64,000 bases of DNA from Isoalcanivorax indicus. GTDB taxonomy: Bacteria; Pseudomonadota; Gammaproteobacteria; Pseudomonadales; Alcanivoracaceae. Location: the NCBI RefSeq assembly GCF_003259185.1, contig NZ_QGMP01000003.1, forward strand, positions 124,001-188,000, read 5' to 3'. The notes under the pieces were generated by a model. The model was not told where the DNA came from and searched no databases. It was given only the letters and a program-made list of their open reading frames with translations. The first letter of the stretch is position 1, and each line of letters starts with the position of its first letter. The position numbers and the translations under genes were made by a program. Below, one piece after another: positions 46,266 to 55,142 of the stretch.

Positions 46266-47304
46266 CCCGGCATTGCTGGCCGTGCTGCTGGCCGGGGCGG
46301 GGTTGCTGTCCAGTACCCTGCTGATGCTGCTGGCGACGGTCTGGTTGCACTGGCGGCACGGCCGCCAGGATGCCCGCACCGCCGCCCTGCGCCGTGACTG
46401 GACCCCTCGTCTGTTCAACCTGTTGACGGCCGCCCCTGGTCAGCGTCAGGCGCCGTTGCCATCCGTGGCCAGGCGTGATTTGCCCTTGCTGGTTGGTCTG
46501 TGCAATGCCCTTCAGGACACGGTGCGCGGCGTGTCCCTCGATCCGCTGCATGATCTGGCCCGTCAGCTTGATCTGCTGCCGCACCTGCGCCGCTGGCTGC
46601 GCAGCGGCAACACGGATCGTCGTCTGGATGCCCTGACCTGTCTGGGTCATCTGCGCATTCATGACGCCTGGCCCGATGTGCTGCAATATCTCGATGACCG
46701 GGACAGCGTCATGAGCCTGACCGCCGCGCGGGCGCTGGTCGCCATCGACGCCGAGCGCGGGCTGCCGGAAATCCTCCAGCGACTCAATCGCCCCGACTGG
46801 TCCAAGAGCCGGGTCAGCGCACTGTTGAAAGAAGTGCCCGCCAATGTTCTGGCACGTCACCTGGGCGCGCGGTTCGAGCGCCTTGATGCGGTGGCACTGC
46901 GCAAGCTGATTCGCATTGCCGACAGCCTGCAGCCCGGCCAGGTCGACAGCCTGTTGCGCCAGGCCTGTGAACGCTTTCCCGAGGACCCGGAGCTGCGCAG
47001 CGCCGTATGCGCCTGCGCGGACGGCCCGCAGTGGCTGGGCATGATTCGCGCCGCCGTGACCGACCCGGTATGGATCGTGCGCGTGCAGGCGGTGCAGGCG
47101 CTTGGCCGTCTTGGCGATACCCGCGACCGGGCCCTGCTGGCGACGCGCCTGAGCGATCCGGTCTGGTGGGTGCGTTACCGCGCCGCCCAGGCCCTGCTGG
47201 CGCTGCCGGGGGCCGAGCGCCGTGATCTGGAAACCCTGGCCGCGGCGCATGACCAGCCGCAGGTGCGCGAGATACTCGCCCATGTCCTGTCGGAGCCCGA
47301 CTGA
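46222..47304 (+). CDS. HEAT-repeat inner-membrane protein
   Basis: 360 residues. One N-terminal membrane helix (about 16-43) followed by a basic stretch (HWRHGRQDARTAALRRDW), which by the positive-inside rule places the rest in the cytoplasm. The rest is a chain of HEAT-like helical pairs (e.g. DRRLDALTCLGHLRIHDAWPDVLQYLDD; VMSLTAARALVAIDAERGLPEILQRL; WIVRVQAVQALGRLGDTRDRALLATRL; WWVRYRAAQALLAL). The 44-base overlap with the previous gene is firm, since GGGAG sits at 46211-46215. Its stop overlaps the glycosyltransferase start (TGATG). A scaffold or regulatory platform for the synthase is the obvious inference. Confidence 0.85.
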   Translation: MSAAAGGWGSAIGSDPALLAVLLAGAGLLSSTLLMLLATVWLHWRHGRQDARTAALRRDWTPRLFNLLTAAPGQRQAPLPSVARRDLPLLVGLCNALQDTVRGVSLDPLHDLARQLDLLPHLRRWLRSGNTDRRLDALTCLGHLRIHDAWPDVLQYLDDRDSVMSLTAARALVAIDAERGLPEILQRLNRPDWSKSRVSALLKEVPANVLARHLGARFERLDAVALRKLIRIADSLQPGQVDSLLRQACERFPEDPELRSAVCACADGPQWLGMIRAAVTDPVWIVRVQAVQALGRLGDTRDRALLATRLSDPVWWVRYRAAQALLALPGAERRDLETLAAAHDQPQVREILAHVLSEPD

Positions 47305-48773
47305 TGAGCCTGTTTGAAGACCTGCTTGCCGCACTGCCGGGGGACCGCCTCATCGTCTGGGCGCAGTGGTTCTTTCTGAGCTACTTCATCGCGCTGGCAC
47401 TGGGCTACCTGATGCTCAACCTGATGGCGCTGTCGGCCATCGGCAAGCACACCCGCGCGGCCCGCGCCGAGTACCTGCCACGCCCCTATCATGCCTTCCT
47501 GCCACCGATATCGGTGCTGGTGCCCGCCTATAACGAAGAGGCCAACATCACCTCGTCCGTGCAGGCCATGCTGCAACTGGCCTATCCCGAGCACGAAGTG
47601 GTGGTGATCAACGACGGCTCGCGGGACAACACCCTGGCGGTCCTGCAGCGGGACTTTGATCTGTACAAGGTGCCGGAAACCGCCGATGCGTCGTTGCAGA
47701 CCGCTATGGTGCGCGGCGTCTACCGTTCACGAAGCCAGCCCCTGCTGCGCGTGATCGACAAGGAGAACGGCGGCAAGGCCGATGCCCTGAATGCCGGCAT
47801 CAATTACAGCCGTTACCCGCTGTTCTGCGGCGTGGATGCCGACTCCATCATCCAGCGCGACAGCCTGCTGCGCATCGTTCGCATGTTTGTCGATGATCCC
47901 GACACGATCGCGGCCGGTGGCACCGTGCGCATTGCCAACGGCAGCGAGGTGGACGCCGGCAACCTGTTGCAGGCGCGGCTGCCGAAGCGCTGGTTGCCGC
48001 TGATGCAGATCATCGAGTACCTGCGCGCCTTCATGTTTGGCCGCCTGGGCTGGGAGCCCCTGAATGCCCTGCTGATTATCAGCGGGGCCTTTGGCGTGTT
48101 CCGCAAAAGCGTGGTGGTGGAAGTGGGTGGCTACCGGCACAAGTCCATCGGCGAAGACATGGAGCTGGTGGTGCGCCTGCACCGGCACATGCGCCTCAAC
48201 CGGCGCCGCTACCGGATTCATTTTCTGCCCGACCCGGTGTGCTGGACCGAAGCCCCCGAAGACCTGGCGACATTGCGTTCGCAGCGCATTCGCTGGCAAC
48301 GCGGCTTGCTGGAAAGCCTGTCCGCCAACAGCACGCTGTGCTGCCATCCCCGTGGCGGCACCGTGGGCTGGCTGGCCTTTCCGTTCATGCTGATCTTCGA
48401 GGCCATCGGCCCGTTACTCGAGCTGGGCGGCTATCTGTTTGTGATCGTCATGGCATTGACCGGCGCCTTGAGCCCGGCCTGGATCATTGCCTTTTTACTG
48501 GTGGCTATCGGCCTGGGCATCCTGATGTCCGTGCTGGCCCTGCTGCTGGAAGAGCTGTCATTCCGCATCTATCCCGGCAAGCGCTCCATCCTGCGATTGT
48601 TCGGGGCTGCCCTGGCGGAGAATCTCGGCTATCGCCAGCTCAACACCTGGTGGCGCGTGCGCGGCACCTGGCAATGGCTGCGCGGCAAGCAGGCCAAATG
48701 GGGCGACATGAAACGCAGCGGCAGCCTTCAGCGCGCTGCGATCAACTCGAAAGAGCGCAACCGCGACGCATGA
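47304..48773 (+). CDS. Membrane-bound family 2 glycosyltransferase (processive type)
   Basis: 489 residues. One N-terminal membrane helix (about 18-42), a cytoplasmic GT2 domain and three C-terminal membrane helices (about 355-386 and 391-416). Catalytic motifs: NDGS with Asp104, DAD (178-180), the ED pair (Glu284/Asp285) and the QRIRW motif (327-331). The ED and Q-x-x-R-W motifs mark processive enzymes such as cellulose, PNAG and hyaluronan synthases. No PilZ domain is present. The gene ends 46 bases inside the convergent oxidoreductase gene. Sugar donor is unknown. Confidence 0.9.
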   Translation: MSLFEDLLAALPGDRLIVWAQWFFLSYFIALALGYLMLNLMALSAIGKHTRAARAEYLPRPYHAFLPPISVLVPAYNEEANITSSVQAMLQLAYPEHEVVVINDGSRDNTLAVLQRDFDLYKVPETADASLQTAMVRGVYRSRSQPLLRVIDKENGGKADALNAGINYSRYPLFCGVDADSIIQRDSLLRIVRMFVDDPDTIAAGGTVRIANGSEVDAGNLLQARLPKRWLPLMQIIEYLRAFMFGRLGWEPLNALLIISGAFGVFRKSVVVEVGGYRHKSIGEDMELVVRLHRHMRLNRRRYRIHFLPDPVCWTEAPEDLATLRSQRIRWQRGLLESLSANSTLCCHPRGGTVGWLAFPFMLIFEAIGPLLELGGYLFVIVMALTGALSPAWIIAFLLVAIGLGILMSVLALLLEELSFRIYPGKRSILRLFGAALAENLGYRQLNTWWRVRGTWQWLRGKQAKWGDMKRSGSLQRAAINSKERNRDA

Positions 48774-49711
48774 TCGTAAATGTCGGACACGATCATCAAT
48801 TCATCGGCCTGCGTTTCCGCGGCCAATGCATCGAGCCCGGCATGCACGGTCTCCGGCGTGCCAATGATCGAGCGCGCCAGCATCTGGGCGGCCTGCATTC
48901 TTTCCCGCGGTGACCAGTACTGATCGATGTCATCAATGGGCGGCTGACTCAGCAAGCGCGCACCGCGCAACAGGTTGGTGAACGACATCTGCTGCGTGGT
49001 GGCCAGCCGACGTGCTTGCTGCTCCGAATCCGCCGCAATCACATTGACGCCGACAATGGCGTAAGGCTCGGACAACTGCGCGGAGGGCTTGAAGCGGTGG
49101 CGATACAACGCCAGCGCCTCCATCAGCTGCTGCGGCGCAAAATGCGACGCGAAGGCATAAGGCAAACCGAACTCCGCCGCCAGCGCCGCACCAAAGGTGC
49201 TGGAGCCGAGAATCCACAGCGGCACCTGCGTGCCCGCGCCCGGCACCGCCTGAATCGCTTGCCCGGGTTGCGTCGGCCCGAGCAATGCCTGCAGCGCCTG
49301 CACATCCTCCGGAAAACGGTCCGACGCGGCCGGCGTGCGGCGCAACGCATGCAGCGTATTCTGGTCCGTCCCCGGCGCCCGCCCCAGCCCCAGATCAATC
49401 CGGTCCGGGTAGAGGTGCGCCAGGGTGCCGAACTGCTCCGCAATCACCAGCGGCGAATGATTGGGCAGCATGATGCCGCCCGCACCGACACGAATATGCC
49501 GGGTGCCCGCCGCCACATGACTGATCACCAGCGACGTCGCCGCACTGGCGATACTCTCCATATTGTGATGCTCGGCCACCCAGAAACGCTGGTAGCCCCA
49601 TTGCTCCGCATGAGCCGCCAGATCCCGGGCATTGTCCAGCGCCTGCCGCACGCTGCCGTCTTCGGTGACGCGGACCAGGTCGAGGATGGAAAGGCGGGCA
49701 GGGTGGGGCAT
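48728..49711 (-). CDS. LLM-class flavin-dependent oxidoreductase
   Basis: 327 residues, bacterial luciferase-like fold. LSILDLVRV near the start, [18 protein letters not shown] near 44, [43 protein letters not shown] near 74, and [27 protein letters not shown] near 165 are family signatures of the MsnO8-type oxygenases. Uses reduced FMN; substrate unknown. ATG at 49711 has GGAG upstream; an earlier TTG overlaps it. Its 3' end overlaps the glycosyltransferase by 46 bases on the opposite strand. A Fic gene lies 40 bases upstream on the same strand. Confidence 0.88.
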   Translation of the reverse strand: MPHPARLSILDLVRVTEDGSVRQALDNARDLAAHAEQWGYQRFWVAEHHNMESIASAATSLVISHVAAGTRHIRVGAGGIMLPNHSPLVIAEQFGTLAHLYPDRIDLGLGRAPGTDQNTLHALRRTPAASDRFPEDVQALQALLGPTQPGQAIQAVPGAGTQVPLWILGSSTFGAALAAEFGLPYAFASHFAPQQLMEALALYRHRFKPSAQLSEPYAIVGVNVIAADSEQQARRLATTQQMSFTNLLRGARLLSQPPIDDIDQYWSPRERMQAAQMLARSIIGTPETVHAGLDALAAETQADELMIVSDIYDHASRLRSFELIAAR

Positions 49712-49751
49712 TGGAGTCTCCGTCAATTCAGTGAACCAGCTTGCGGGGGCA

Positions 49752-50921
49752 TCAGCGTTCCGGCAGTTCCGTTCCCCGGTTCATGATGTCCACGTACTCA
49801 TGGTAGCTGAACAATCGGTTGCGCTTCTGCGCAGTGAGTTCACGTACCACACCCAGCCTTTCGAGGTTGGCCAGCGACTTGTTGACGGTGGCAGGCGTCA
49901 GGCCGGTTTTCTCTACCAGCGAGTTCGAGGTGGCGAGCGGATGCTCCATCAAGGCCCGGTGGATCTGCAGGGCAGAAGATGCGGCGCGGCCCAGTGTGTT
50001 GATCCGGTCGCGGTCCTGCTTCGACAGGGCCACGAGTTGTTGCGCGGTCTCTACGGCCTGCGTGGCGGTGACGATCACTGCCTCAGCGAAGAAATCGAGC
50101 CAGGCTTCCCAATCGCCCGTCTCGCGAACCTTGTTAAGCAGTTCGTAGTAGTAGCGGCGGTGTGTCTTGAAGTAGAGACTCAGGTAGAGCATCGGCTCGC
50201 GCAGCACCTGCTGCTCGCACAGCAGCAACGTGATCAGCAGACGTCCCACACGACCGTTGCCGTCCAGGAAAGGGTGGATGGTCTCGAACTGGACATGGGC
50301 CAGCGCCGCCTTGAGCAGCACCGGGGTGGGTTCCGGCTGATCATTCAGGAATCGTTCGAGTTGGCTCATGCATTCCAGTACCGCCTCAGCTGGCGGCGGC
50401 ACGAAGGCCGCGTTGCCGGGTCGGGTGCCGCCGATCCAGTTCTGACTGCGCCGGAACGCCCCCGGCGTCAATGTGCTGCCGCGGCCCCTGGCCAGCAGGG
50501 TGCCATGCACTTCCCGGATCAATCGCAGTGATAGTGGCAGCCCGTCCTTCAGCAGTTGAAGGCCGTGGTTGAGGGCGGCCACGTAGTTGCTTACTTCGCG
50601 CACGTCATCCAGCGGTGCGCCGGGAGCTTCGTCCAGTTCGAACAGCAGAAGGTCGGACAGTGAGGATTGGGTGCCTTCGATCATTGACGACAGCACCGCC
50701 TCCTTGCGCACGTACATGTAAATGAACAGCGAGGTATCAGGCAGCAGCACGGATACGCTGTCCAGTCGGCCCAGTGCCAACAGCGCCTGATCGAACTTGT
50801 TGCGCAGTTCCGGCGTCCAGTCGACAGGCGGGGCAGGAGGCAACGGAGCAGGCACGAAGGCCCGCGCCCTCTCACCCACCGTCGAAATGGTCACGTATTG
50901 TCCCTGGATATCCCGTCTCAT
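49752..50921 (-). CDS. Fic/DOC-family AMP-transferase with self-inhibition motif
   Basis: 389 residues. A complete Fic motif [12 protein letters not shown] starts at His216, giving predicted nucleotidyl (AMP) transfer to a hydroxyl side chain. The N-terminus carries the class II inhibitory motif SxxxE(G) at residues 78-83, so activity should be self-restrained. A C-terminal winged-helix-type domain ([46 protein letters not shown]) could bind DNA or a partner. No antitoxin gene is adjacent. An extended -10 promoter sits just upstream. Confidence 0.9.
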   Translation of the reverse strand: MRRDIQGQYVTISTVGERARAFVPAPLPPAPPVDWTPELRNKFDQALLALGRLDSVSVLLPDTSLFIYMYVRKEAVLSSMIEGTQSSLSDLLLFELDEAPGAPLDDVREVSNYVAALNHGLQLLKDGLPLSLRLIREVHGTLLARGRGSTLTPGAFRRSQNWIGGTRPGNAAFVPPPAEAVLECMSQLERFLNDQPEPTPVLLKAALAHVQFETIHPFLDGNGRVGRLLITLLLCEQQVLREPMLYLSLYFKTHRRYYYELLNKVRETGDWEAWLDFFAEAVIVTATQAVETAQQLVALSKQDRDRINTLGRAASSALQIHRALMEHPLATSNSLVEKTGLTPATVNKSLANLERLGVVRELTAQKRNRLFSYHEYVDIMNRGTELPER

Positions 50922-50956
50922 CTGCGTAGTGGCAACCTAAAATAGGGGTGTTTTTA

Positions 50957-50965
50957 ATTATACCA
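50957..50965 (-). promoter_or_regulatory. Extended -10 promoter of the fic gene
   Basis: TGGTATAAT on the minus strand, a perfect -10 with the upstream TG of extended -10 promoters. It would start transcription about 30 bases before the fic ATG. No good -35 is present, as is common for this type. Confidence 0.6.
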
Positions 50966-51134
50966 TAACCCAATAAGGTAAAATAAGGTGCGCTCTGGAT
51001 GCAAGGCAAACCCGTATGCGTTCCAGCTTCATGCGTGGGTAGATGCCCCGTTTATCTCCATCATCAAGAACACGGGCGAGGGCATCTCGCGCTTCCTCTG
51101 GTGCCGAGAAGTCATCGGTGACGTGATCCGTCAT
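50958..51134 (-). CDS. Possible small protein downstream of ssrA
   Basis: A 58-codon frame starting with ATG at 51134. Charged helical stretch EEARDALARVLDDGDKRGIYPRMK is followed by a hydrophobic end. No ribosome site is visible and it ends within the fic promoter. It lies just beyond the ssrA terminator. I keep it only as a candidate; it may be chance or a remnant of something inserted beside ssrA. Confidence 0.22.
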   Translation of the reverse strand: MTDHVTDDFSAPEEARDALARVLDDGDKRGIYPRMKLERIRVCLASRAHLILPYWVMV

Positions 51135-51163
51135 TGAATAGGTGCGGCCTGTTTTCAGGCAAC

Positions 51164-51191
51164 AAAAAAGCCGTCTTGCGACGGCTTTTTT
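51164..51191. terminator. Intrinsic terminator of ssrA
   Basis: AAAAAAGCCGTC, TTGC loop, GACGGCTTTTTT: a perfect 8-base stem flanked by A-run and T-run, hence usable from both strands. It begins nine bases after the tmRNA 3' end and matches the expected ssrA terminator. Confidence 0.9.
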
Positions 51192-51199
51192 GTTTGGTT

Positions 51200-51556
51200 T
51201 GGTGGAGCCGGCGGGAATCGAACCCGCGTCCGTCAGCAATCCACCTGCAGGTCTACATGCTTATCCCAGTTTATTGATTTGAGTGACTGCAGCCCAACGG
51301 GCAGGACGCAGACACCGAGCCCCTAAAGGTTTTAACAGCGCAATCCGGGGCGGACGTTGCTGCGATCCCGTGTAGCTATGCCGGTCGCGCTTCCCCACGG
51401 GCTGGGTCGCTTGACCGTTGGCAGGCCTTAGGCCGCCAGTGCGTAAGTATCGTCGTTTGCGATTACTTTAGTTTGTCACTAAGGATTTACGAGAATCGTG
51501 ACCTTCTCGGCATGCACCACAGGATTCATAACCGGCGTCGAAACCTTGTCGGCCCC
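51200..51556 (-). ncRNA. ssrA: tmRNA
   Basis: 357 bases. The 5' end GGGGCCG (51556 downward) pairs with CGGCTCC before the encoded CCA (51200-51202), with the G3-U pair needed for alanine charging. The T-arm GGGTTCGATTCCCGCC is seen in the 3' half. The tag reading frame (51428-51460) encodes ANDDTYALAA followed by TAA, a one-residue variant of the pseudomonad ANDDNYALAA. tmRNA with SmpB rescues stalled ribosomes and marks the product for proteolysis. The smpB gene lies 560 bases upstream. A -10-like TACAAT (51567-51572) precedes it at suitable distance. Confidence 0.97.
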
Positions 51557-51566
51557 TGTAAGCGTC

Positions 51567-51572
51567 ATTGTA
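51567..51572 (-). promoter_or_regulatory. Probable -10 of ssrA
   Basis: TACAAT on the minus strand, eleven bases before the mature 5' end of the tmRNA. No recognisable -35 with correct spacing. The 224 bases between this and the small membrane gene contain no gene that I can support. Confidence 0.5.
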
Positions 51573-51796
51573 CAGGAATATGGGGCCATGGCTCGGGATT
51601 TCCAGCCCCGTGGCCCGGGATATTTTGACCTGGATCATCGTGTCATCAACGACTGTAAATTTGGCCCGATATGTTGTCGGACAATCTGACCGAAAAAAGG
51701 TGACAAAGTCGATTTCTATCAGATGATACCTTTCGTAACACGCCGGGTAACACCGGACGTAACAGGCAAACGCCATCCTCAATGGAGGAAACAACG

Positions 51797-52057
51797 ATGA
51801 AAGCGTATGACAATGTAGAACGTGTGATGAACCGCTGGCCGCTGCTGAGCCGCACCCTGGGCCTGATGCTGGCTCTGGTGGCCTACGCGGCGGGTCTGCT
51901 GGCTGTGGATGCCGCCACCGGCGATGCGCGCATGCCGATCGTCCTGTTCGCGGTCTTCTTCCTGCCTGCGGTACTGCGGGCCTGGTTGCTGGTGTACTGG
52001 CAAGTGCGGGACGACCTGCGCGGGCGCTTCAGCCGCCTGGATCGCGGCAACGCCTGA
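51797..52057 (+). CDS. Small two-helix membrane protein
   Basis: 86 residues from an ATG at 51797 with GGAGG (51783-51787). Two hydrophobic segments (about 24-42 and 50-70) are separated by a short loop, and the tail is basic. No family recognised. It lies between ssrA and smpB on its own strand, convergent with smpB. Confidence 0.65.
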   Translation: MKAYDNVERVMNRWPLLSRTLGLMLALVAYAAGLLAVDAATGDARMPIVLFAVFFLPAVLRAWLLVYWQVRDDLRGRFSRLDRGNA

Positions 52058-52117
52058 AGGCGGGTAGCGCCTGAAGTGAGCTGAGCAGACGGCAGTGCTG
52101 TGGTCTCTTGCAGTGAC

Positions 52118-52594
52118 CTAGCGCTGCCGCATGATCCGCTGCTTCTGGCGGTTCCAGTCGCGCTCTTTCTCGGTGGCGCGCTTGTCGAACTTCTGCTTGC
52201 CCTTCGCCAGGGCAATTTCCAGCTTGGCGCGGCCCCGGCTCCAGTACAGGCTCAGGGGCACGCAGGTATAACCTTCCTTTTGCACGCCGGCAAAGATGCG
52301 GCCCAGTTCGCGCTGGTGCAGCAGCAGCTTGCGCAGGCGCAGCGGGTCCGGGTTGATGTGCGTGCTGGCGGTGCCCAGCGGCTCGATCCGGCAGCCGAAC
52401 AGCCACGCTTCCCCGTCTTTCAGGGTGATATACGCCTCTGACAGGTTACAGCGGCCGTCACGCAGGGATTTTACTTCCCAGCCTTCCAGCACCAGTCCTG
52501 CCTCGAAGCGGTCATCCAGATGATAGTCGTGGCGCGCCTTGCGGTTGACCGCAATATTGGCAATGCCCGACTTGGCTTTTTTCGGTGTCGTCAT
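52118..52594 (-). CDS. smpB: SsrA-binding protein
   Basis: 158 residues. SmpB binds the tRNA-like domain of tmRNA and mimics the anticodon stem in trans-translation. Signatures: [34 protein letters not shown] near residue 14, [22 protein letters not shown] and a basic tail ending [26 protein letters not shown] type. The ATG at 52594 is preferred over an upstream TTG-like start because the family begins [10 protein letters not shown]. The tmRNA gene lies nearby. Confidence 0.96.
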   Translation of the reverse strand: MTTPKKAKSGIANIAVNRKARHDYHLDDRFEAGLVLEGWEVKSLRDGRCNLSEAYITLKDGEAWLFGCRIEPLGTASTHINPDPLRLRKLLLHQRELGRIFAGVQKEGYTCVPLSLYWSRGRAKLEIALAKGKQKFDKRATEKERDWNRQKQRIMRQR

Positions 52595-52740
52595 GGGGGC
52601 GGCAGTATACCTGATTGACACGGAAATGCTGCTCCCCTCTCGGGTGGGCAGGGGGTTGGCCTGGTGTTTGCTTGGTGTTTGCTTGAGCCGCCGGGGTAAA
52701 GTCGGGAAAATGGCCGCTTTCGCGCAAGCAGGAACAGGGC

Positions 52741-54234
52741 ATGACGAAGGACTACAAGCCAGTGCACGGCATCTGGGCCAGCCGCTGGGTATTCATTCTG
52801 GCGGCCACCGGTTCGGCGGTGGGGTTGGGGAATATCTGGAAATTTCCCTATATGGCCGGAGATAACGGTGGCGCGGCCTTTGTACTGATCTACCTGGTCT
52901 GTATCGCGCTGGTCGGTGTGCCGATCATGATTGCCGAGGTCATGCTGGGGCGCCGTGGCGGGCTCAGCCCCATTCACTCCATGGCCAAACTGGCCCGCGA
53001 CGCGGGGGTCAGCCAGCGCTGGAGCGCGGTGGGCGGCCTGGGCGCGCTGGCCGGTTTCTTCCTGTTGTCCCTGTACACGGTGATCGCGGGCTGGGCGCTG
53101 TTCTATATCTGGGAAATGGCCAGTGGCGCGTTGCAAGGCGCAGACGCCGCCCGGGTGACGGACACCTATGACGGGCTCAAGGCCAATGTCTGGGTCATGG
53201 TGGGCTGCCACACGGCGTTCATGTTCATGACCATGGCGGTGGTCGCGCGCGGGGTGAACAAGGGGCTGGAGGCGGCGGTGCGCATCCTCATGCCGCTGTT
53301 GTTCGTGCTGCTGCTGGTCCTGCTGGTCTACTCCGCCACCACCGATGGCTTCATGCCAGCAGTGAACTTCCTGTTCCGGTTCGATGCGTCCGCGTTTTCG
53401 GTGACCGCCATACTGCTGGCGCTGGGGCATGCGTTCTTCACGCTCAGCCTGGGGCTGGGCGCCATCATGGCCTACGGTGCCTACATGCCCCGCGAGGTGA
53501 CCGACAAGCGCACGGGCCAGCGCAAGCCGGTTTCCATCGGCTCCACGGTCTTTACCATCGCCGGGCTGGATACGCTGATTGCGCTGGTCGCCGGTCTGGT
53601 GATCTTCCCGATCGTGTTCGCCAACGGCCTGGCGCCGGATGAAGGGCCGGGGCTGATGTTTGTGACCCTGCCGCTGGCGTTCGCCAATATCCCGTTCGGC
53701 ATGTTGCTGGGCACCGTGTTCTTTGTGTTGCTGGTGTGCGCGGCCTGGACGTCATCGATCTCCCTGGGGGAGCCGCTGGTGGCCTGGATGGTCGAGAACG
53801 GCTGGAAGCGCTGGACCGCCAGCCTGACCATCGGTGCCTCGGCCTGGTTCCTGGGGCTGGGCACGGTGCTGTCGTTCAATCACTGGGCCGAGGTCACGCT
53901 GTTCGGGCGCACCTTCTTCGGCAATCTGGAATTCCTCACCATCAATATCATGCTGCCGCTGGGCGGCCTGCTGATTGCCATCTTTGCGGGCTGGATCATG
54001 AAGGAGACCCATGCGCGCAAGGAGCTGGCCATGAAGCGCTTCGGCCTCTATATGGCCTGGCGCGCCATGATCCGGATCTTCGCGCCGCTGGCGGTGATCG
54101 CGATCTTCATCTTCGTGGCGCTGGTGCAGGACGACGACAGCGACGAGACCGAGGGCGATCCGGTGGTCGAATCGGTCGAGGTGGTGGAGATCATCGAGCC
54201 CCCGGAGCAACAGGAGGGCGCTGCCGATGAGTGA
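52741..54234 (+). CDS. Sodium-dependent transporter of the NSS/SNF family
   Basis: 497 residues, about 12 hydrophobic segments. The NSS signature [34 protein letters not shown] (TM1) near residue 15 contains the unwound Na/substrate site; [12 protein letters not shown] and GEPLVAW in the second half match the family. Typical cargo is amino acids. It occupies the site between smpB and rnfH where RatA is found in related genomes. It overlaps rnfH by eight bases (ATGAGTGA), so the two genes are co-translated. Confidence 0.92.
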   Translation: MTKDYKPVHGIWASRWVFILAATGSAVGLGNIWKFPYMAGDNGGAAFVLIYLVCIALVGVPIMIAEVMLGRRGGLSPIHSMAKLARDAGVSQRWSAVGGLGALAGFFLLSLYTVIAGWALFYIWEMASGALQGADAARVTDTYDGLKANVWVMVGCHTAFMFMTMAVVARGVNKGLEAAVRILMPLLFVLLLVLLVYSATTDGFMPAVNFLFRFDASAFSVTAILLALGHAFFTLSLGLGAIMAYGAYMPREVTDKRTGQRKPVSIGSTVFTIAGLDTLIALVAGLVIFPIVFANGLAPDEGPGLMFVTLPLAFANIPFGMLLGTVFFVLLVCAAWTSSISLGEPLVAWMVENGWKRWTASLTIGASAWFLGLGTVLSFNHWAEVTLFGRTFFGNLEFLTINIMLPLGGLLIAIFAGWIMKETHARKELAMKRFGLYMAWRAMIRIFAPLAVIAIFIFVALVQDDDSDETEGDPVVESVEVVEIIEPPEQQEGAADE

Positions 54235-54523
54235 AGCGCTGATACAGGTCGAAGTGGCCTATGCGCTGCCGCACAAGCAGCGCCTGATCAGCCTGCGGGT
54301 GCCGGCGGGCACCACGGTCTATGATGCTGCGCGCCAGTCCGGTATCGCTGAGGACTTCGAGGCGCTGGATCTGGAGCGGGCGCAGATGGGCATCTTCGGC
54401 AAGGTCGAGCCGAACCCGCGCAAGCGGGTGCTGCAGGAGGGCGAGCGGGTGGAGATCTACCGGCCGCTGACGGCGGACCCGAAAGAAACCCGCAAGGCGC
54501 GGGCAAAAAAAACGGCCCGTTAA
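54227..54523 (+). CDS. RnfH/RatB family protein
   Basis: 98 residues with a ubiquitin-like fold. The family core VEVAYALPHKQRLISLRVPAGTTVYDAARQSGI is followed by MGIFGKVEPNPRKRVLQEGERVEIYRPLTADPKETRK. In E. coli the homologue YfjF/RatB lies beside smpB and bamE, as here. Function is unsettled; partners may be ribosome or Rnf related. The start overlaps the NSS gene by eight bases. A bidirectional terminator covers its stop. Confidence 0.9.
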   Translation: MSEALIQVEVAYALPHKQRLISLRVPAGTTVYDAARQSGIAEDFEALDLERAQMGIFGKVEPNPRKRVLQEGERVEIYRPLTADPKETRKARAKKTAR

Positions 54524-54534
54524 GGGCCGTTTTC
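54503..54534. terminator. Bidirectional terminator between rnfH and bamE
   Basis: AACGGCCC (54511-54518), five-base loop containing the rnfH stop TAA, GGGCCGTT (54524-54531), preceded by eight A and followed by TTT. It separates convergent rnfH and bamE. Confidence 0.85.
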
Positions 54535-54546
54535 GGTATGTGCTGA

Positions 54547-55041
54547 TCAGATGGGCGGCATGCCCGGATCAGTGGGTATCGGGCCAGGCCCTTGCTCAGG
54601 CGGCTGGCCGGGCACGGTTTGTGGTCCGTCCTGTTGGGCTTCGCGTTCCTGTTCGCGCAGCTGCTGTTCCAGGTCGCGGTCCTGCTGGCCGGTGACCTTG
54701 CTGCGAAAATCCTCGATCACGGCGCCTTCGTGGCGAACATACTGGTCATTCTCGAAGTGCACCACGATCCGCTGGCTGACCTTTTCACCCCGGCCCGGCC
54801 GGTACACCATCGGGTAGTACCAGGTGTCCGCCGTAAAGGGGTCACGCAGCGTGGGCTGGCCGAGCACATAGCGCACCTGGTCTGGCGTCATGCCAGGCTC
54901 CAGTTGGGCCAGCATGTCCTCGGTCACGAAATTGCCCTGCGGGATATCAATGCGGTAAACCCCGGGAAAACGCAGGGTTTCGCAGGCGCTGAGCAGCAGG
55001 GTGCCCGCGAGCAACAGGGTGAAGACAGTTTTATTTCGCAT
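54547..55041 (-). CDS. bamE: Outer-membrane assembly lipoprotein BamE/OmlA
   Basis: 164 residues. Lipoprotein signal MRNKTVFTLLLAGTLLLSAC (Cys20), then a SmpA/OmlA domain: FPGVYRIDIPQGNFVTEDMLAQLEPGMTPDQVRYVLGQP, DTWYYPMVYRPG and QRIVVHF. BamE supports BamA/BamD in barrel assembly. A Gln/Glu/Pro-rich tail (about residues 115-164) is longer than E. coli BamE. ATG 55041 is chosen to start the signal; an ATG six codons earlier has no ribosome site. Divergent from fur. Confidence 0.92.
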   Translation of the reverse strand: MRNKTVFTLLLAGTLLLSACETLRFPGVYRIDIPQGNFVTEDMLAQLEPGMTPDQVRYVLGQPTLRDPFTADTWYYPMVYRPGRGEKVSQRIVVHFENDQYVRHEGAVIEDFRSKVTGQQDRDLEQQLREQEREAQQDGPQTVPGQPPEQGPGPIPTDPGMPPI

Positions 55042-55046
55042 GCTTT

Positions 55047-55075
55047 TTGGATTTCCCATAAGTTCGGGCGATAAT
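55047..55075 (+). promoter_or_regulatory. Probable fur promoter
   Basis: TTGGAT (55047-55052), 17 bases, GATAAT (55070-55075), ahead of the fur TTG start. It overlaps the beginning of divergent bamE. No clear Fur box is seen. Confidence 0.5.
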
Positions 55076-55142
55076 ACAGACTTGTTTCGGGGACACAAGG
55101 TTCCTGCCCGCGCCCCGGCGCTTCGCACCAAGGAGAAAGACG

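Noticed and set aside
44964-46418. Long minus-strand frame opposite the YaiO-type gene
   Set aside because: Antisense shadow; the plus-strand frame has a signal peptide, a terminal Phe and coupling to its neighbours.
50940-51199. Integrative element at the ssrA 3' end
   Set aside because: No integrase and no second copy of the ssrA 3' end or direct repeat was found in the window.
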